DNA of 52,494 bases from Patescibacteria group bacterium (GTDB taxonomy: Bacteria; Patescibacteriota; Minisyncoccia; UBA6257; 02-FULL-45-10c), in contig JAHILT010000017.1 of assembly GCA_018896875.1 (NCBI GenBank), positions 1 through 52,494 of the forward strand, written 5' to 3'. Shown here piece after piece: positions 8,607-18,176 of this stretch. The notes beneath the pieces are model-generated. The model had not been told where the DNA came from and did no database searches. It was given only the letters and a program-made list of their open reading frames with translations. Made by a program: the position numbers and the translations under genes. Each line of letters starts with the position of its first letter. Position 1 is the stretch's first letter.

Positions 8607-9395
8607 TTAATTACACCAAAAACGCCAATAACCTTTTGTATATATAGCAACATTGTCACTTCCACCATTATAACGAGGAAGAAATCTGCCATATTTTTTC
8701 TGAAGAGCAATGCTTTGTTCGGAATGACCACCACAACTATAATTACCCCCACTAGTTCCCATAACTAACGCGCTATCGTTACTATAATGATTTTCGTACA
8801 AACATAAATAATATTTTGATTTGTTATTATACATCGTGTACACAAGCTCTTCATTAGAGTGATAAACATTATCTTTACATTCATACCCCATATTTGTATG
8901 TACCTTTTCAATACATTTATATCCATATACATAGCCTTGAAAATTCACAAAATTTCCGCCCTTCGTGCACGCAGTTGGAGCATAAACATTTGAATAATGA
9001 TCTATCGTATATTCGTTTGTTCCGCTACAATCATAGTCTTTGCCGGAATCATATCGTGGCGCAGCGCCAGGATAAATATCTGCATTACCATCGTCACAAT
9101 CTCCTTCTCTAGCAGTATATCCATCATTATCTTTATCTACTAATTCAGTAATTGATTTAGAAACAGAAGTGCCCGACTCATTAGTATAATTAACAAGAAA
9201 ATCTTTAGCGCGAATATCACCGTCAATCACTAAACTTCCGTCTTCTCGTAATAAGCCAAAAATACCACTTACGTTACCAGAAGGAGGACTATCAGATGGC
9301 TCAACCCACGCATAAGAAATAACTCCCGCAGTTAATATGCCAACCAAACTCAAGAAGATGATAGTTGATAATTTTTTAAATTTTTCTATTTTCAT
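8607..9395 (-). CDS. Exported protein with MopE-like metal-binding motif
   Basis: DKDNDGYTAREGDCDDGNADIYPGA; N-terminal TM/signal. Confidence 0.75.
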   Translation of the reverse strand: MKIEKFKKLSTIIFLSLVGILTAGVISYAWVEPSDSPPSGNVSGIFGLLREDGSLVIDGDIRAKDFLVNYTNESGTSVSKSITELVDKDNDGYTAREGDCDDGNADIYPGAAPRYDSGKDYDCSGTNEYTIDHYSNVYAPTACTKGGNFVNFQGYVYGYKCIEKVHTNMGYECKDNVYHSNEELVYTMYNNKSKYYLCLYENHYSNDSALVMGTSGGNYSCGGHSEQSIALQKKYGRFLPRYNGGSDNVAIYTKGYWRFWCN

Positions 9396-9521
9396 ATATT
9401 ATTTTTAATTTTTAATATTATTATTTTTTTAATACTATACTTTATATAATATACTCTCTACATAATAAAACAAACGACTAATAATTAATAATTAATAATT
9501 ATATTTTGATTTTAAGAAGAG

Positions 9522-9550
9522 TTGACAAATATATTGTTTTATGCTAACAT
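9522..9550 (+). promoter_or_regulatory. Sigma70-like promoter (TTGACA-N17-TAACAT) upstream of a structured RNA candidate
   Basis: -35 9522-9527, -10 9545-9550. Confidence 0.75.
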
Positions 9551-9556
9551 ACTTAC

Positions 9557-9728
9557 ATAATAAAAGTGTATCAGTCTGTGGGCGGGAATTCGTTCTATAT
9601 GGACAGTTCGGCTTCGGCGGGGCTCATCCTATAAACAATTCTAATCTTTTTTAAAAAATTAATTTAAAAAAGCCCTACAAACCTTGTCGTTCATTCGACA
9701 TTGCCCACAGACTAATGCACTTTTTTTA
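9557..9728 (+). ncRNA. Structured RNA candidate with long closing stem (6S-like topology, family not identified)
   Basis: 9566-9583 gtgtatcagtctgtgggc pairs with 9703-9720 gcccacagactaatgcac (17 of 18 positions incl. one G.U); inner hairpin tgtcg/cgaca 9685-9700; T-run after the stem; own promoter. Confidence 0.6.
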
Positions 9729-9754
9729 TTTTATATAATCAACCAGGAAATCCA

Positions 9755-9855
9755 CCCTAACCCTCCTTTAAAAGGAGGGAACGAGAAAAGGGATAAGGAC
9801 TGGATTCCCGCCGGAGTTTATCCTGAGCCTTGTCGAAGCGCGGGAATGACAGATT
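9755..9855. repeat. Compound intergenic repeats (CCCTCCTTTAAAAGGAGGG palindrome plus GGATTCCCGCC...GCGGGAATGACA type)
   Basis: accctaaccctcctttaaaaggagggaa recurs near 39748; the second unit is a self-complementary GC-rich repeat. Confidence 0.7.
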
Positions 9856-9918
9856 CTTTGGTTTGTAAATTATCCTAATTCTTCTCATTGCTAATCACTA
9901 GTGGCTAGTCGCTAATCC

Positions 9919-11586
9919 CTACCCCAACTCTTCTAAGGGTCCAGTAATTTTTTCCAATTCTTCAAGACTTGTTATGCCATTTATAACTTTTAACATTCCA
10001 TCTTCTTGTATAGTCGTCATTCCTTCTTTTTTGGCAAAATCCCTAATCTGAAGTTCTCCTCCTCCTTTTATCAAAACTTCTTCAATATCTTTCGTAATTC
10101 TCAAAAGCTCATAGATACCCACCCTTCCTTTATATCCTGTCCCCCCACATTTTTCACAACCAATCGCTTTATAAATATTGAAATCTTTATAATTATTTTT
10201 ATCTACTCTATCGGGCAAATTAACAATAAATTTTTCAAGAAATTGTTTCATTTCATCCGCAATAACAACTTTTTCTTTACAATCAATACAAAGCCTCTTT
10301 ATTAATCTTTGGGCAATAATAAGATTAGTTGCTGGACCAATACTGGTATTTTTTATACCCAAATCCATCAAACGAGGAATAGCACCAGCGGCATTATTAG
10401 CATGGACGGTAGAAAAAACTAAATGACCAGTAAGAGCCGCTTGTATAGCTATCCCCGATGTTTCTTTATCTCTAATTTCACCTATTAAAATAATATCTGG
10501 GTCTTGTCTCATCATAGATCTTAAGCCATTCGCAAAAGTATAGTCAGCGCCAGGATTAATTTGAGTTTGTTCTATTCCCTCTAAATGATATTCAATAGGA
10601 TCTTCAATGGTAATAATTTTACTTTCTGGAGAATTTTTATGTTTCAAAAAAGCATAAAGTGTTGTTGTTTTACCCGACCCCGTAGGACCTGTATTTAAAA
10701 TCATGCCGTTTGGTCTTTTCAATTCAGTTTTTATTACATTTAAATCATCTTGACGGAAACCTAAGTCTTGCAAAGAAAGATTAATAGCAGAAGAATCTAA
10801 AACCCTCATTACTATAACCTCTCCAAATTCTGAAGGCGCTATAGCTATACGAAGTTCAATTTTTTTTGAACCGCAATCAACAGTAATACGTCCGTCTTGA
10901 GCCTTATCTCCAACATTAATTTTTAAATTAGCTAAAAGTTTTATTCTAGATATTAATCTACGATATATATCACTACCTAAATCTGACATCACATCACGCA
11001 AATCGCCATCAACACGATAACGAAGCCTTGTATTTTTTTCTTCTGGCTCAAAGTGAATATCAGAAGCTCTATTGGCTAAAGCTCCCGCAAAAATTATTTC
11101 CAAAATATCCCCTGTTGGATGATTTCTAAAATCAAAATTTAAAATTTCTTGTTTAATAGCTTCTAAATTTATTAGTTTTTTTTCAAGAGATATTATTCTT
11201 TCTTCATTAATATTAATACTACCAGTCAAAGAAGCAGTTTTCTTACTTACGTATTTATAGAAATCCCACGCCCTATTAAGACTAGCTATGGAAACTATAA
11301 ATGTTTTCACCTCATATCCTTTTGATTTTAATTTTTCTATTTGCTCTTTAGTTTTTGGATTAGACAAATCAAAAACAACTAAAACTACATTATTTCTTTT
11401 TGTTTCAATGGCAGCGATTTGAGCTTCTCTCGCTTCATCTTCAGACACTAAAGACAACGCATCTGTTTCTATTGGTAAAAGTGCTAAGTCTAAATAAGGA
11501 ACATTTAATTTCTCGGCTTTTCTTTTCGCATCACGCTCTTCAGCTTCTTTTCTAATTTTTACTAAAATAGCATCTTGATTTAACAT
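9919..11586 (-). CDS. Type IV pilus assembly / type II secretion ATPase (PilB/GspE family)
   Basis: GPTGSGKTTTLYAFL Walker A, IITIEDPIEYHLEGIEQTQIN, GEIRDKETSGIAIQAALTGHLVFSTVHAN, Cys motifs CIDC/CEKC. Confidence 0.93.
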   Translation of the reverse strand: MLNQDAILVKIRKEAEERDAKRKAEKLNVPYLDLALLPIETDALSLVSEDEAREAQIAAIETKRNNVVLVVFDLSNPKTKEQIEKLKSKGYEVKTFIVSIASLNRAWDFYKYVSKKTASLTGSININEERIISLEKKLINLEAIKQEILNFDFRNHPTGDILEIIFAGALANRASDIHFEPEEKNTRLRYRVDGDLRDVMSDLGSDIYRRLISRIKLLANLKINVGDKAQDGRITVDCGSKKIELRIAIAPSEFGEVIVMRVLDSSAINLSLQDLGFRQDDLNVIKTELKRPNGMILNTGPTGSGKTTTLYAFLKHKNSPESKIITIEDPIEYHLEGIEQTQINPGADYTFANGLRSMMRQDPDIILIGEIRDKETSGIAIQAALTGHLVFSTVHANNAAGAIPRLMDLGIKNTSIGPATNLIIAQRLIKRLCIDCKEKVVIADEMKQFLEKFIVNLPDRVDKNNYKDFNIYKAIGCEKCGGTGYKGRVGIYELLRITKDIEEVLIKGGGELQIRDFAKKEGMTTIQEDGMLKVINGITSLEELEKITGPLEELG

Positions 11587-11816
11587 GTTTCAAGTTTAAA
11601 ATGAAAATATCAAAATGTAAAATGTAAATAAAAGCGAATATAAGCTAATATTTATAACCTATGAAAAAAAACAGAGTCGCCTCGCGAAGTTAACTATATA
11701 AATTAATACCAAATTACATAATACTAAGTTATAATAATAATTAATAATAATTAAAAATTTTATAATTTTACATTGTCATTTTCCATTTTGATTTTTACAT
11801 TTTACATTATATTGAT

Positions 11817-12392
11817 ATGTCGGGACATAATAAATGGAGTCAAATAAAACATAAAAAAGGAGCTACCGATGCCAAAAAATCTAAGCTTTTCTCTAAGCTT
11901 TTGCATGCTATTTCTATTGCTGCCAAAACCGAACCTAATCCACAATTTAATCCTCGCTTAAGAACAGCTGTTGAGACAGCTAAGGAAAAACTTGTCTCTC
12001 TAGAAAATATAGAAAACGCAATTAATAAAGCCTCTGAACAAAAAAATCTTGAAGAAATGACTATTGAGGCTTATGGACCGGAAGGTGTCGCTATTATTAT
12101 TAAAGCTATTACAGACAACACTAATCGCACTATTTCTGAGATAAAGAAAATTTTAACTGATTATGAAGCAAAATTAGCTAACCCAGGTAGTGTGCTTTGG
12201 GGCTTTTCCGCCGAAGGCCTGCCCGCCTGCCCGGCCAGGGACCAGGGCGGATCCGCCTCTGGCGGAGATACAACTTGGAAATCTAAATTCCCACAAAATA
12301 TTTCTTCTGAATCAAAAAATAAAATAGAACAATTAATTACAGAATTAGAAAATTACGAAGATACTCAAAATGTTTTCACAAATATTAATTAA
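11817..12392 (+). CDS. yebC: YebC/PmpR family protein, shortened, with GC-rich in-frame insert
   Basis: MSGHNKWSQIKHKKGATDAKKSKLFSKL, TDNTNRT; insert EGLPACPARDQGGSASGGD in place of most of the usual middle region. Confidence 0.85.
   Translation: MSGHNKWSQIKHKKGATDAKKSKLFSKLLHAISIAAKTEPNPQFNPRLRTAVETAKEKLVSLENIENAINKASEQKNLEEMTIEAYGPEGVAIIIKAITDNTNRTISEIKKILTDYEAKLANPGSVLWGFSAEGLPACPARDQGGSASGGDTTWKSKFPQNISSESKNKIEQLITELENYEDTQNVFTNIN
12216..12267. repeat. GC-rich repeat inside yebC
   Basis: ggcctgcccgcctgcccggccagggaccagggcggatccgcctctggcgg; related to 15908-15930 in dnaN. Confidence 0.8.
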
Positions 12393-12487
12393 CTAATAGT
12401 TAAGTGCTAACTTTTTTTGGATGACGCCTCTAATACTGTCGTTATTACCATTACCTCATCTTTTGTTAATAATCAACAAATCTAGTC

Positions 12488-12515
12488 TTGACACTTCTGT
12501 TTTTTTTTATATAAT
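12488..12515 (+). promoter_or_regulatory. Sigma70-like promoter (TTGACA-N16-TATAAT)
   Basis: -35 12488-12493, -10 12510-12515, upstream of the 12547 ORF. Confidence 0.75.
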
Positions 12516-12546
12516 TTTCTTGAATTGAAATTAAATAATATTAAAT

Positions 12547-12798
12547 ATGAAAAAGAAAATTAATAAAATAAAATCGGGATTAAAAAAAGACGAAAATAAA
12601 AAAACCAAACAATGGTTTAATGACGATAAAGAATGGGATAAAGACGAACCAGATGAAGTATTGGGAAAAAATGAACCTATTAATAATGATGATAATAATA
12701 AAAAAGATGATAGTTGGATAGATGAAGAAATTGAATGCTATGATAAAGAAGATAGCATTGATGATTTCTTAGAATATGAAGATAGGGATAATTATTAA
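12547..12798 (+). CDS. Small charged (Lys/Asp/Glu-rich) protein, unknown
   Basis: 83 aa, ATG start, promoter upstream, precedes PBP gene. Confidence 0.6.
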   Translation: MKKKINKIKSGLKKDENKKTKQWFNDDKEWDKDEPDEVLGKNEPINNDDNNKKDDSWIDEEIECYDKEDSIDDFLEYEDRDNY

Positions 12799-12876
12799 TA
12801 ATCTGTATAATGGCTCAAGCATTAAAATCTAAAAAAAATAAAAAATAATTTTTCTAAAATTAGTATAAGTATTATT

Positions 12877-15360
12877 TTGGTAGTTCTTACAATGATTGCT
12901 TCTTTTTTGTTACTTTATATTTCTATTACTAAAAACCTTCCTAATCCAAATCAATTTGAAAATAGAAAAATAATTGAATCAACAAAAATATACGACCGAA
13001 CAGGAGAAGTCCTTCTTTATGAAATACATGGCGATCAAAAAAGGACAATAATTCCTTTTGAAGAAATCCCTCTTTATGTTAAACAAGCGACCATAGCCAT
13101 TGAAGACCAAGATTTTTATAAACACCCAGCTTTTGATTTTAAATCAATTATAAGAGCTTTTATTTCTAATATTTTAGATCGCCAAATCTCTCAAGGAGGA
13201 TCTACCATTACTCAACAATTAGCCAAAAATACTTTTTTAACTCCTGAAAAAACAATAATCAGAAAAATAAAAGAATTAATTATTGCTTCACAATTAGAAA
13301 AAAAATATAGTAAAGACGAAATTTTAAATTTATATCTTAATCAAATTCCTTTTGGAGGAAACACTTATGGCATTGAAGCAGCTAGTAAAATTTTTTTCAA
13401 TAAAAAAACCAAAGAATTAACTTTAGCTGAATCTGCTTTATTAGTTAGTCTTCCTCAGGCTCCTACTTATTATTCTCCTTGGGGAGATAATATTGAAAAA
13501 TTATTTACTAGAAAAGATTATGTTTTAGAACAACTCTATAAATTAGAAAATATAACTAAAGAGCAAATGATTTCAGCTAAAGAGGAAACTATAGAATTTA
13601 TTTCTCAATCTAAAAAAGGAATTAAGGCTCCTCATTTTGTATTAACAGTTCAAAATTATCTAAACAATAAATACGGCGAAAGTTTTATAAAAACAGCGGG
13701 GCTTAGAGTAATAACTACTTTAAATTGGGATATGCAAGAATTAGCAGAAGAAGTTGTTAAAAAAGGAGCTGAAAACAATAGAAATCTCTACCAAGGTTAT
13801 AATTCGGCTTTAGTAGCACAAGATGCTACTAATGGGCAAATATTAGCCCTAGTGGGGTCTAAAGATTATTTTGGAGCGTCTGAGCCAGAAGGATGTGAAC
13901 CAGGCAAAAATTGTAATTTTGAGCCGAATTTTAACGTAGCAACACAAGGATTAAGACAGCCAGGTTCAACTATGAAACCATTTGTCTATGCTACTGCTTT
14001 TCAAAAAGGATATACTCCCAACACAATGGTTTTTGATGTTCCTACCGAATTTGCTTCTAATAACCCAAATTGTCCATTGGAAGTTGATTATGAAAACGAT
14101 AATGAAGAATGTTTTCATCCGCAAAATTTTGAGGATGATTTTAAGGGTCCTTTGGATTTAAGAAATTCTTTAGCCCAATCAATTAACATAACTTCTGTAA
14201 AAACTCTTTATCTTGCGGGATTAAATTCAGTATTGAAAACAGTGGCTGATTTTGGAATAACAACTCTTACAGAAAAAAATCGTTATGGACTATCTTTGGT
14301 ATTAGGAGGAGGAGAAGTTAAATTAATTGATTTAGTTGGTGCTTATTCAGTCTTTGCTCAAGAAGGAATAAAACATCAACAAATTACAATCCTTAAAATA
14401 ACTGATTCTAAGGATAAAATATTAGAAGAATTTTCCGCCTTGGACGAACAAGTTAAAAACGAAAATAATTCCCGAGTAATGGATTCTAAATACACTATTT
14501 TTATAAACGATATCTTAACTGACATAGAAGCAAGATCTGCTCTTTTCTCTAGTAGTCTTCCTCTTACAATATTCAAAGGACACGAAGTTGCTATGAAGAC
14601 AGGAACAACCAATGATTATCGTGATGCTTGGACTATTGGGTATTCTCCAAATTTCGTAGTAGGTGTTTGGGCTGGTAATAATAATAACGAACCAATGCAA
14701 AAACACGGTAGTAGCCTTTTAGCAGCAGTCCCTATTTGGAGCGAATTTATGAGAGGAGCATTAGAAGATATAAGTCCAAAGACTTTTTCTAAACCAGAGC
14801 CTATTCTTACTAAAAAACCTGTATTAAATGGCGATCACGTTATGAATATTAAAATCAACGGAGAAATTTATCCGCAAATGCATAACATACTTTTCTATAC
14901 AGATAAAAATAATCCTCAAGGAGATTATCCAGAGAATCCTCAAAAAGATTCACAATTTGAAAACTGGGAAGAACCAGTATTAAAATGGGCAAGAGAAAAT
15001 ATTCCTGGTTTTAACGATGAATATAATAAACCAGTACCAATAAGCTTTTTAAATCAATCTGATGATTATTTTAGTGGACAAAATGCAAAAATAGAATGGA
15101 ATAGTCCTAAAAACGGAGATTTTATAAAAACAAATAATATTTCAGTAAATGCTGAAATAAATGCTGATTTTGAAATCAATAAAATTGAGTTATATTTCAA
15201 CAACAATCTTATATCGTCATTACAACAAACAATGGGGAAAAAATATACACTTACTCATCAATTTATTCCACAATTAATTGAATCTCAAAACATAATGACA
15301 ATTAAAATTTATGATCCTGTAGAAAACTTTATAGAAAAATCAATTATATTATTCAAATAA
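12877..15360 (+). CDS. Class A penicillin-binding protein (PBP1A-like transglycosylase/transpeptidase)
   Basis: AIEDQDFYKHPAFD, GGSTITQQLAKN, LRQPGSTMKPFVYATAF (SxxK), KTGTTNDYRDAW (KTG); N-terminus probably begins upstream across an A-run (see findings). Confidence 0.93.
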   Translation: MVVLTMIASFLLLYISITKNLPNPNQFENRKIIESTKIYDRTGEVLLYEIHGDQKRTIIPFEEIPLYVKQATIAIEDQDFYKHPAFDFKSIIRAFISNILDRQISQGGSTITQQLAKNTFLTPEKTIIRKIKELIIASQLEKKYSKDEILNLYLNQIPFGGNTYGIEAASKIFFNKKTKELTLAESALLVSLPQAPTYYSPWGDNIEKLFTRKDYVLEQLYKLENITKEQMISAKEETIEFISQSKKGIKAPHFVLTVQNYLNNKYGESFIKTAGLRVITTLNWDMQELAEEVVKKGAENNRNLYQGYNSALVAQDATNGQILALVGSKDYFGASEPEGCEPGKNCNFEPNFNVATQGLRQPGSTMKPFVYATAFQKGYTPNTMVFDVPTEFASNNPNCPLEVDYENDNEECFHPQNFEDDFKGPLDLRNSLAQSINITSVKTLYLAGLNSVLKTVADFGITTLTEKNRYGLSLVLGGGEVKLIDLVGAYSVFAQEGIKHQQITILKITDSKDKILEEFSALDEQVKNENNSRVMDSKYTIFINDILTDIEARSALFSSSLPLTIFKGHEVAMKTGTTNDYRDAWTIGYSPNFVVGVWAGNNNNEPMQKHGSSLLAAVPIWSEFMRGALEDISPKTFSKPEPILTKKPVLNGDHVMNIKINGEIYPQMHNILFYTDKNNPQGDYPENPQKDSQFENWEEPVLKWARENIPGFNDEYNKPVPISFLNQSDDYFSGQNAKIEWNSPKNGDFIKTNNISVNAEINADFEINKIELYFNNNLISSLQQTMGKKYTLTHQFIPQLIESQNIMTIKIYDPVENFIEKSIILFK

Positions 15361-15367
15361 TGAAATA

Positions 15368-15423
15368 GCAAATAGTCACTAGTAGTTAGTATAAAAACGC
15401 TAATCACTAGTCGCTAACTAACT
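15368..15423. repeat. CTAGT/GCTA-rich intergenic repeat
   Basis: agtcactagtagttagtataaaaacgctaatcactagtcgctaact. Confidence 0.55.
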
Positions 15424-16575
15424 ATTTTTAATTGGCATTAAGATATGAAAATAAGAAAAATCTTTTTGTGATTTAATAATAAATGGACGTTGATCTCCAT
15501 TTAGTCCTAAAAATATTTCTTCTGATTCAAAATTTTTAAGACCTTCTAATAAAAATTTCCAATTAAAAACAATTTCAAATTCATCTCCTTTTGTTTTAAT
15601 TGGGATTAAATAATGATTTTCACCAACAACCTGAGCAGAAGAAAACACTTCCATAACTTTCTTTCCTTTTTTATTTTTTAATTTAATATCATTATCCTTA
15701 CCACTTAAATTACTAACCAATTTAATAGCATTCATAAAGCCCTCTCTTTCAAGAATGCATTCTGTTTTAAAATCCTTAGGAACAATTTGTTCATAATCAG
15801 GATAATTCCCATCAATAAGCCTGGAAATAACTTCAAGATTATCTGTTTTAAATAGAACTTGATTAGAATCAAAATATATATTCATTTCTTCTTTTCCGTC
15901 GGAAACAGATCCGCCCTGGCCGGGCAGGCCTTTATTGGAAAATATTCTAGAAACTTCTTGTATTGTTTTTAGTGGAATAATAGCTTTAAAACCTTTGGAA
16001 AAATTAGATTTAAAATCTTTATCAAATAAAGTTTTTTCAGCTAATCTAAAACTATCAGTAGCAACTAATTTTAAACTAGAAATCTGAAAATCAAATAAAA
16101 TACCGCTTAATTCTGGTCTTATTTCAGAAATTTGAGCACAATTTAATACTTTTAAAATAGCATCATTGAAAGTATTACAATCAATTTTAAGATATTGCTC
16201 TGAATTATCAATTTTTGGAATTATAGGAAATTCTTCTTCTGTTGAACTTTGTATAATAGCTTCATAATTATCAGTCTTCAAAATTAATTTAGTATTTTTA
16301 TCTTCAGATTCTAAATCAACTTTATCACTATCTAGATTATTAATAATTCCATTTAGAATAGAGAAAGGCGTTGTTATTGATCCTTTTTCTATTATTTTCC
16401 CAGAAATAGTTTTAGTTATAGCTAATTCTAAATTAGTAGTTGTTACTTTTATTTTATTATCAAATATTTTTATAAGAACATTTTTAAGAATTGGTAAATT
16501 ATTATTTTCAGAAACCGCTTTGATAACAGCACTCAAACCTTCTTTTAATCTATCTTTTAAAATAATTATCTTCAT
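15418..16575 (-). CDS. dnaN: DNA polymerase III beta subunit (sliding clamp)
   Basis: MKIIILKDRLKEGLSAVIKAVSENNNLPILKNVLI, NYPDYEQIVPKDF, C-terminal HILMPIK; next to dnaA. Confidence 0.95.
   Translation of the reverse strand: MKIIILKDRLKEGLSAVIKAVSENNNLPILKNVLIKIFDNKIKVTTTNLELAITKTISGKIIEKGSITTPFSILNGIINNLDSDKVDLESEDKNTKLILKTDNYEAIIQSSTEEEFPIIPKIDNSEQYLKIDCNTFNDAILKVLNCAQISEIRPELSGILFDFQISSLKLVATDSFRLAEKTLFDKDFKSNFSKGFKAIIPLKTIQEVSRIFSNKGLPGQGGSVSDGKEEMNIYFDSNQVLFKTDNLEVISRLIDGNYPDYEQIVPKDFKTECILEREGFMNAIKLVSNLSGKDNDIKLKNKKGKKVMEVFSSAQVVGENHYLIPIKTKGDEFEIVFNWKFLLEGLKNFESEEIFLGLNGDQRPFIIKSQKDFSYFHILMPIKNS
15908..15930. repeat. GC-rich repeat inside dnaN, same family as in yebC
   Basis: gatccgccctggccgggcaggcc; reverse complement ggcctgcccggccagggcggatc. 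Confidence 0.8.
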
Positions 16576-16805
16576 ATATATAATATAATAATAGAACTAG
16601 TAGTTGTTATAGTATTTGATATCTTTGTTAATAAATACTTTTTAAGCCTATTTTCCCTCTCATTAATCTATTCACACTAGTTGTTAATTTAAGTTAAAAA
16701 CCTTGTTAAAAACTATTTTCTAATTATTATTGCTTTGTTTTCTACCTTTTTGATAACAGTTTTTTGGTAATTTATTAATAAGTTTTTAACAGACCTATCA
16801 ACAAT
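16576..16805. promoter_or_regulatory. dnaA-dnaN intergenic region, possible oriC component
   Basis: AT-rich; one-mismatch DnaA-box-like CTATTCACA. Confidence 0.35.
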
Positions 16806-18176
16806 TTATTCTTTGTTAATTATTTCTTTTATAGCTAATACTTTTTGATTTAAATTTTGGTTTTTACTTATTTCTTCAGATATTTTATTATAAGCGTAAA
16901 TTGCAGTTGTATGATCTCTTTTTCCTAGTTTTTCACCTATGGATGGATAAGACATGCCTAAAATATCTCGCAAAAGATACATAGCAATTTGTCTAGGTTC
17001 GGCTACGCTGTTTTTTCTACAACGCCCAGTAATATCATTAGTATTAATATGGAAATAATCAATTACGGCCCTAATTACCTGAGAATCACTGACGTTTTTA
17101 GTTGGCTGTTGGATTGTTTTATTAATAATATCTTCAACTTCTTTAGCGCTAAGTTCTGTATTTTTAGTATTTTGAATAAATAGAATCTTATTTAAAACAC
17201 CCTCTAATTCTCTTAGATTTTTTTGAACCTTAGAAGCAATTATATCAATTATATTATCAGACAAATTTAAATTTTTATCTTGAAGTTTGGTTTTTAAAAT
17301 AGCTGTTCTTAATTCGTAGTCTGGATATCCAATATCTACTATCATACCTCCCTCAAATCGTGATCTTAATCTTTCTTCTAGTGTTGGAATAAATCTTGGT
17401 GGTCTGTCAGAAGAAATAATAATTTGTTTATTATTTTCATATAGAGCATTAAATGTATGGAAAAATTCTTCTTCGGTTTTTTCTTTGCCACCAATAAATT
17501 GAATATCATCAATAATTAAAACATCAACAAAACGGTATCGTTCTTTAATGTCTTCCATTCGTTTGTTTCTAATCCCCCAAATTACTTCACTAGTAAATTT
17601 TTCTGAAGAAACATATTTTACTTTTACCTTATCATCATATTCTTTTTTTATTTCACTTCCTAATGCTTGAATAAGATGTGTTTTTCCAAGACCTACTCCT
17701 CCATAAACAAAAAGAGGATTATATTTTTTACCAACATCTTTTATAACAGCTGAAGCGGCAGCATGAGCCAATTCATTAGACGAACCAACAATAAAAGAAT
17801 CAAGAGTGTATCGTGGATTTAAATTAGTCTCTGGGTCAACTCGTAATTCTGCAAATGATTGTTGGAATTTTATATCAGGCTCAATTACTTTTTTCTGTTT
17901 ATTCTTAATATTTTGATTATTAGAAGAGTTTTTGTTCTCTACAATATATTCTATTTTTTTTGTTGAACTATCAAGGTTTCTTAAAACAGAAAGAATAATT
18001 TTATTATATTTATTCTCCACCCACTCTTTAGCAAAGTTATTAGGGAAACTTACGAAAACAACACCATCTTCTTTGTGAGTTAGTTGGCTATTTTTTAGCC
18101 ATGTAAGAAAATTAGGGCGAGATATTTGTAACTCTACTTCACTAAGTGTTGATTGCCAAAGGTGTTCTAAATTCAT
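16806..18176 (-). CDS. dnaA: Chromosomal replication initiator DnaA
   Basis: NPLFVYGGVGLGKTHLIQALG Walker A, DVLIIDDIQFIGGKEKTEEEFFHTFN, C-terminal GKRDHTTAIYAYNKI signature. Confidence 0.98.
   Translation of the reverse strand: MNLEHLWQSTLSEVELQISRPNFLTWLKNSQLTHKEDGVVFVSFPNNFAKEWVENKYNKIILSVLRNLDSSTKKIEYIVENKNSSNNQNIKNKQKKVIEPDIKFQQSFAELRVDPETNLNPRYTLDSFIVGSSNELAHAAASAVIKDVGKKYNPLFVYGGVGLGKTHLIQALGSEIKKEYDDKVKVKYVSSEKFTSEVIWGIRNKRMEDIKERYRFVDVLIIDDIQFIGGKEKTEEEFFHTFNALYENNKQIIISSDRPPRFIPTLEERLRSRFEGGMIVDIGYPDYELRTAILKTKLQDKNLNLSDNIIDIIASKVQKNLRELEGVLNKILFIQNTKNTELSAKEVEDIINKTIQQPTKNVSDSQVIRAVIDYFHINTNDITGRCRKNSVAEPRQIAMYLLRDILGMSYPSIGEKLGKRDHTTAIYAYNKISEEISKNQNLNQKVLAIKEIINKE

Noticed and set aside
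9557-9728. Assigning the structured RNA firmly to 6S, SRP or tmRNA
   Set aside because: No family-specific conserved motifs could be identified by eye; left unassigned.
9684-9878. ORF on + strand (64 aa)
   Set aside because: Runs through the 3' part of the structured RNA candidate and through intergenic repeats (NPPLKGG, IPAGVYPEPCRSAGM are translated repeats).
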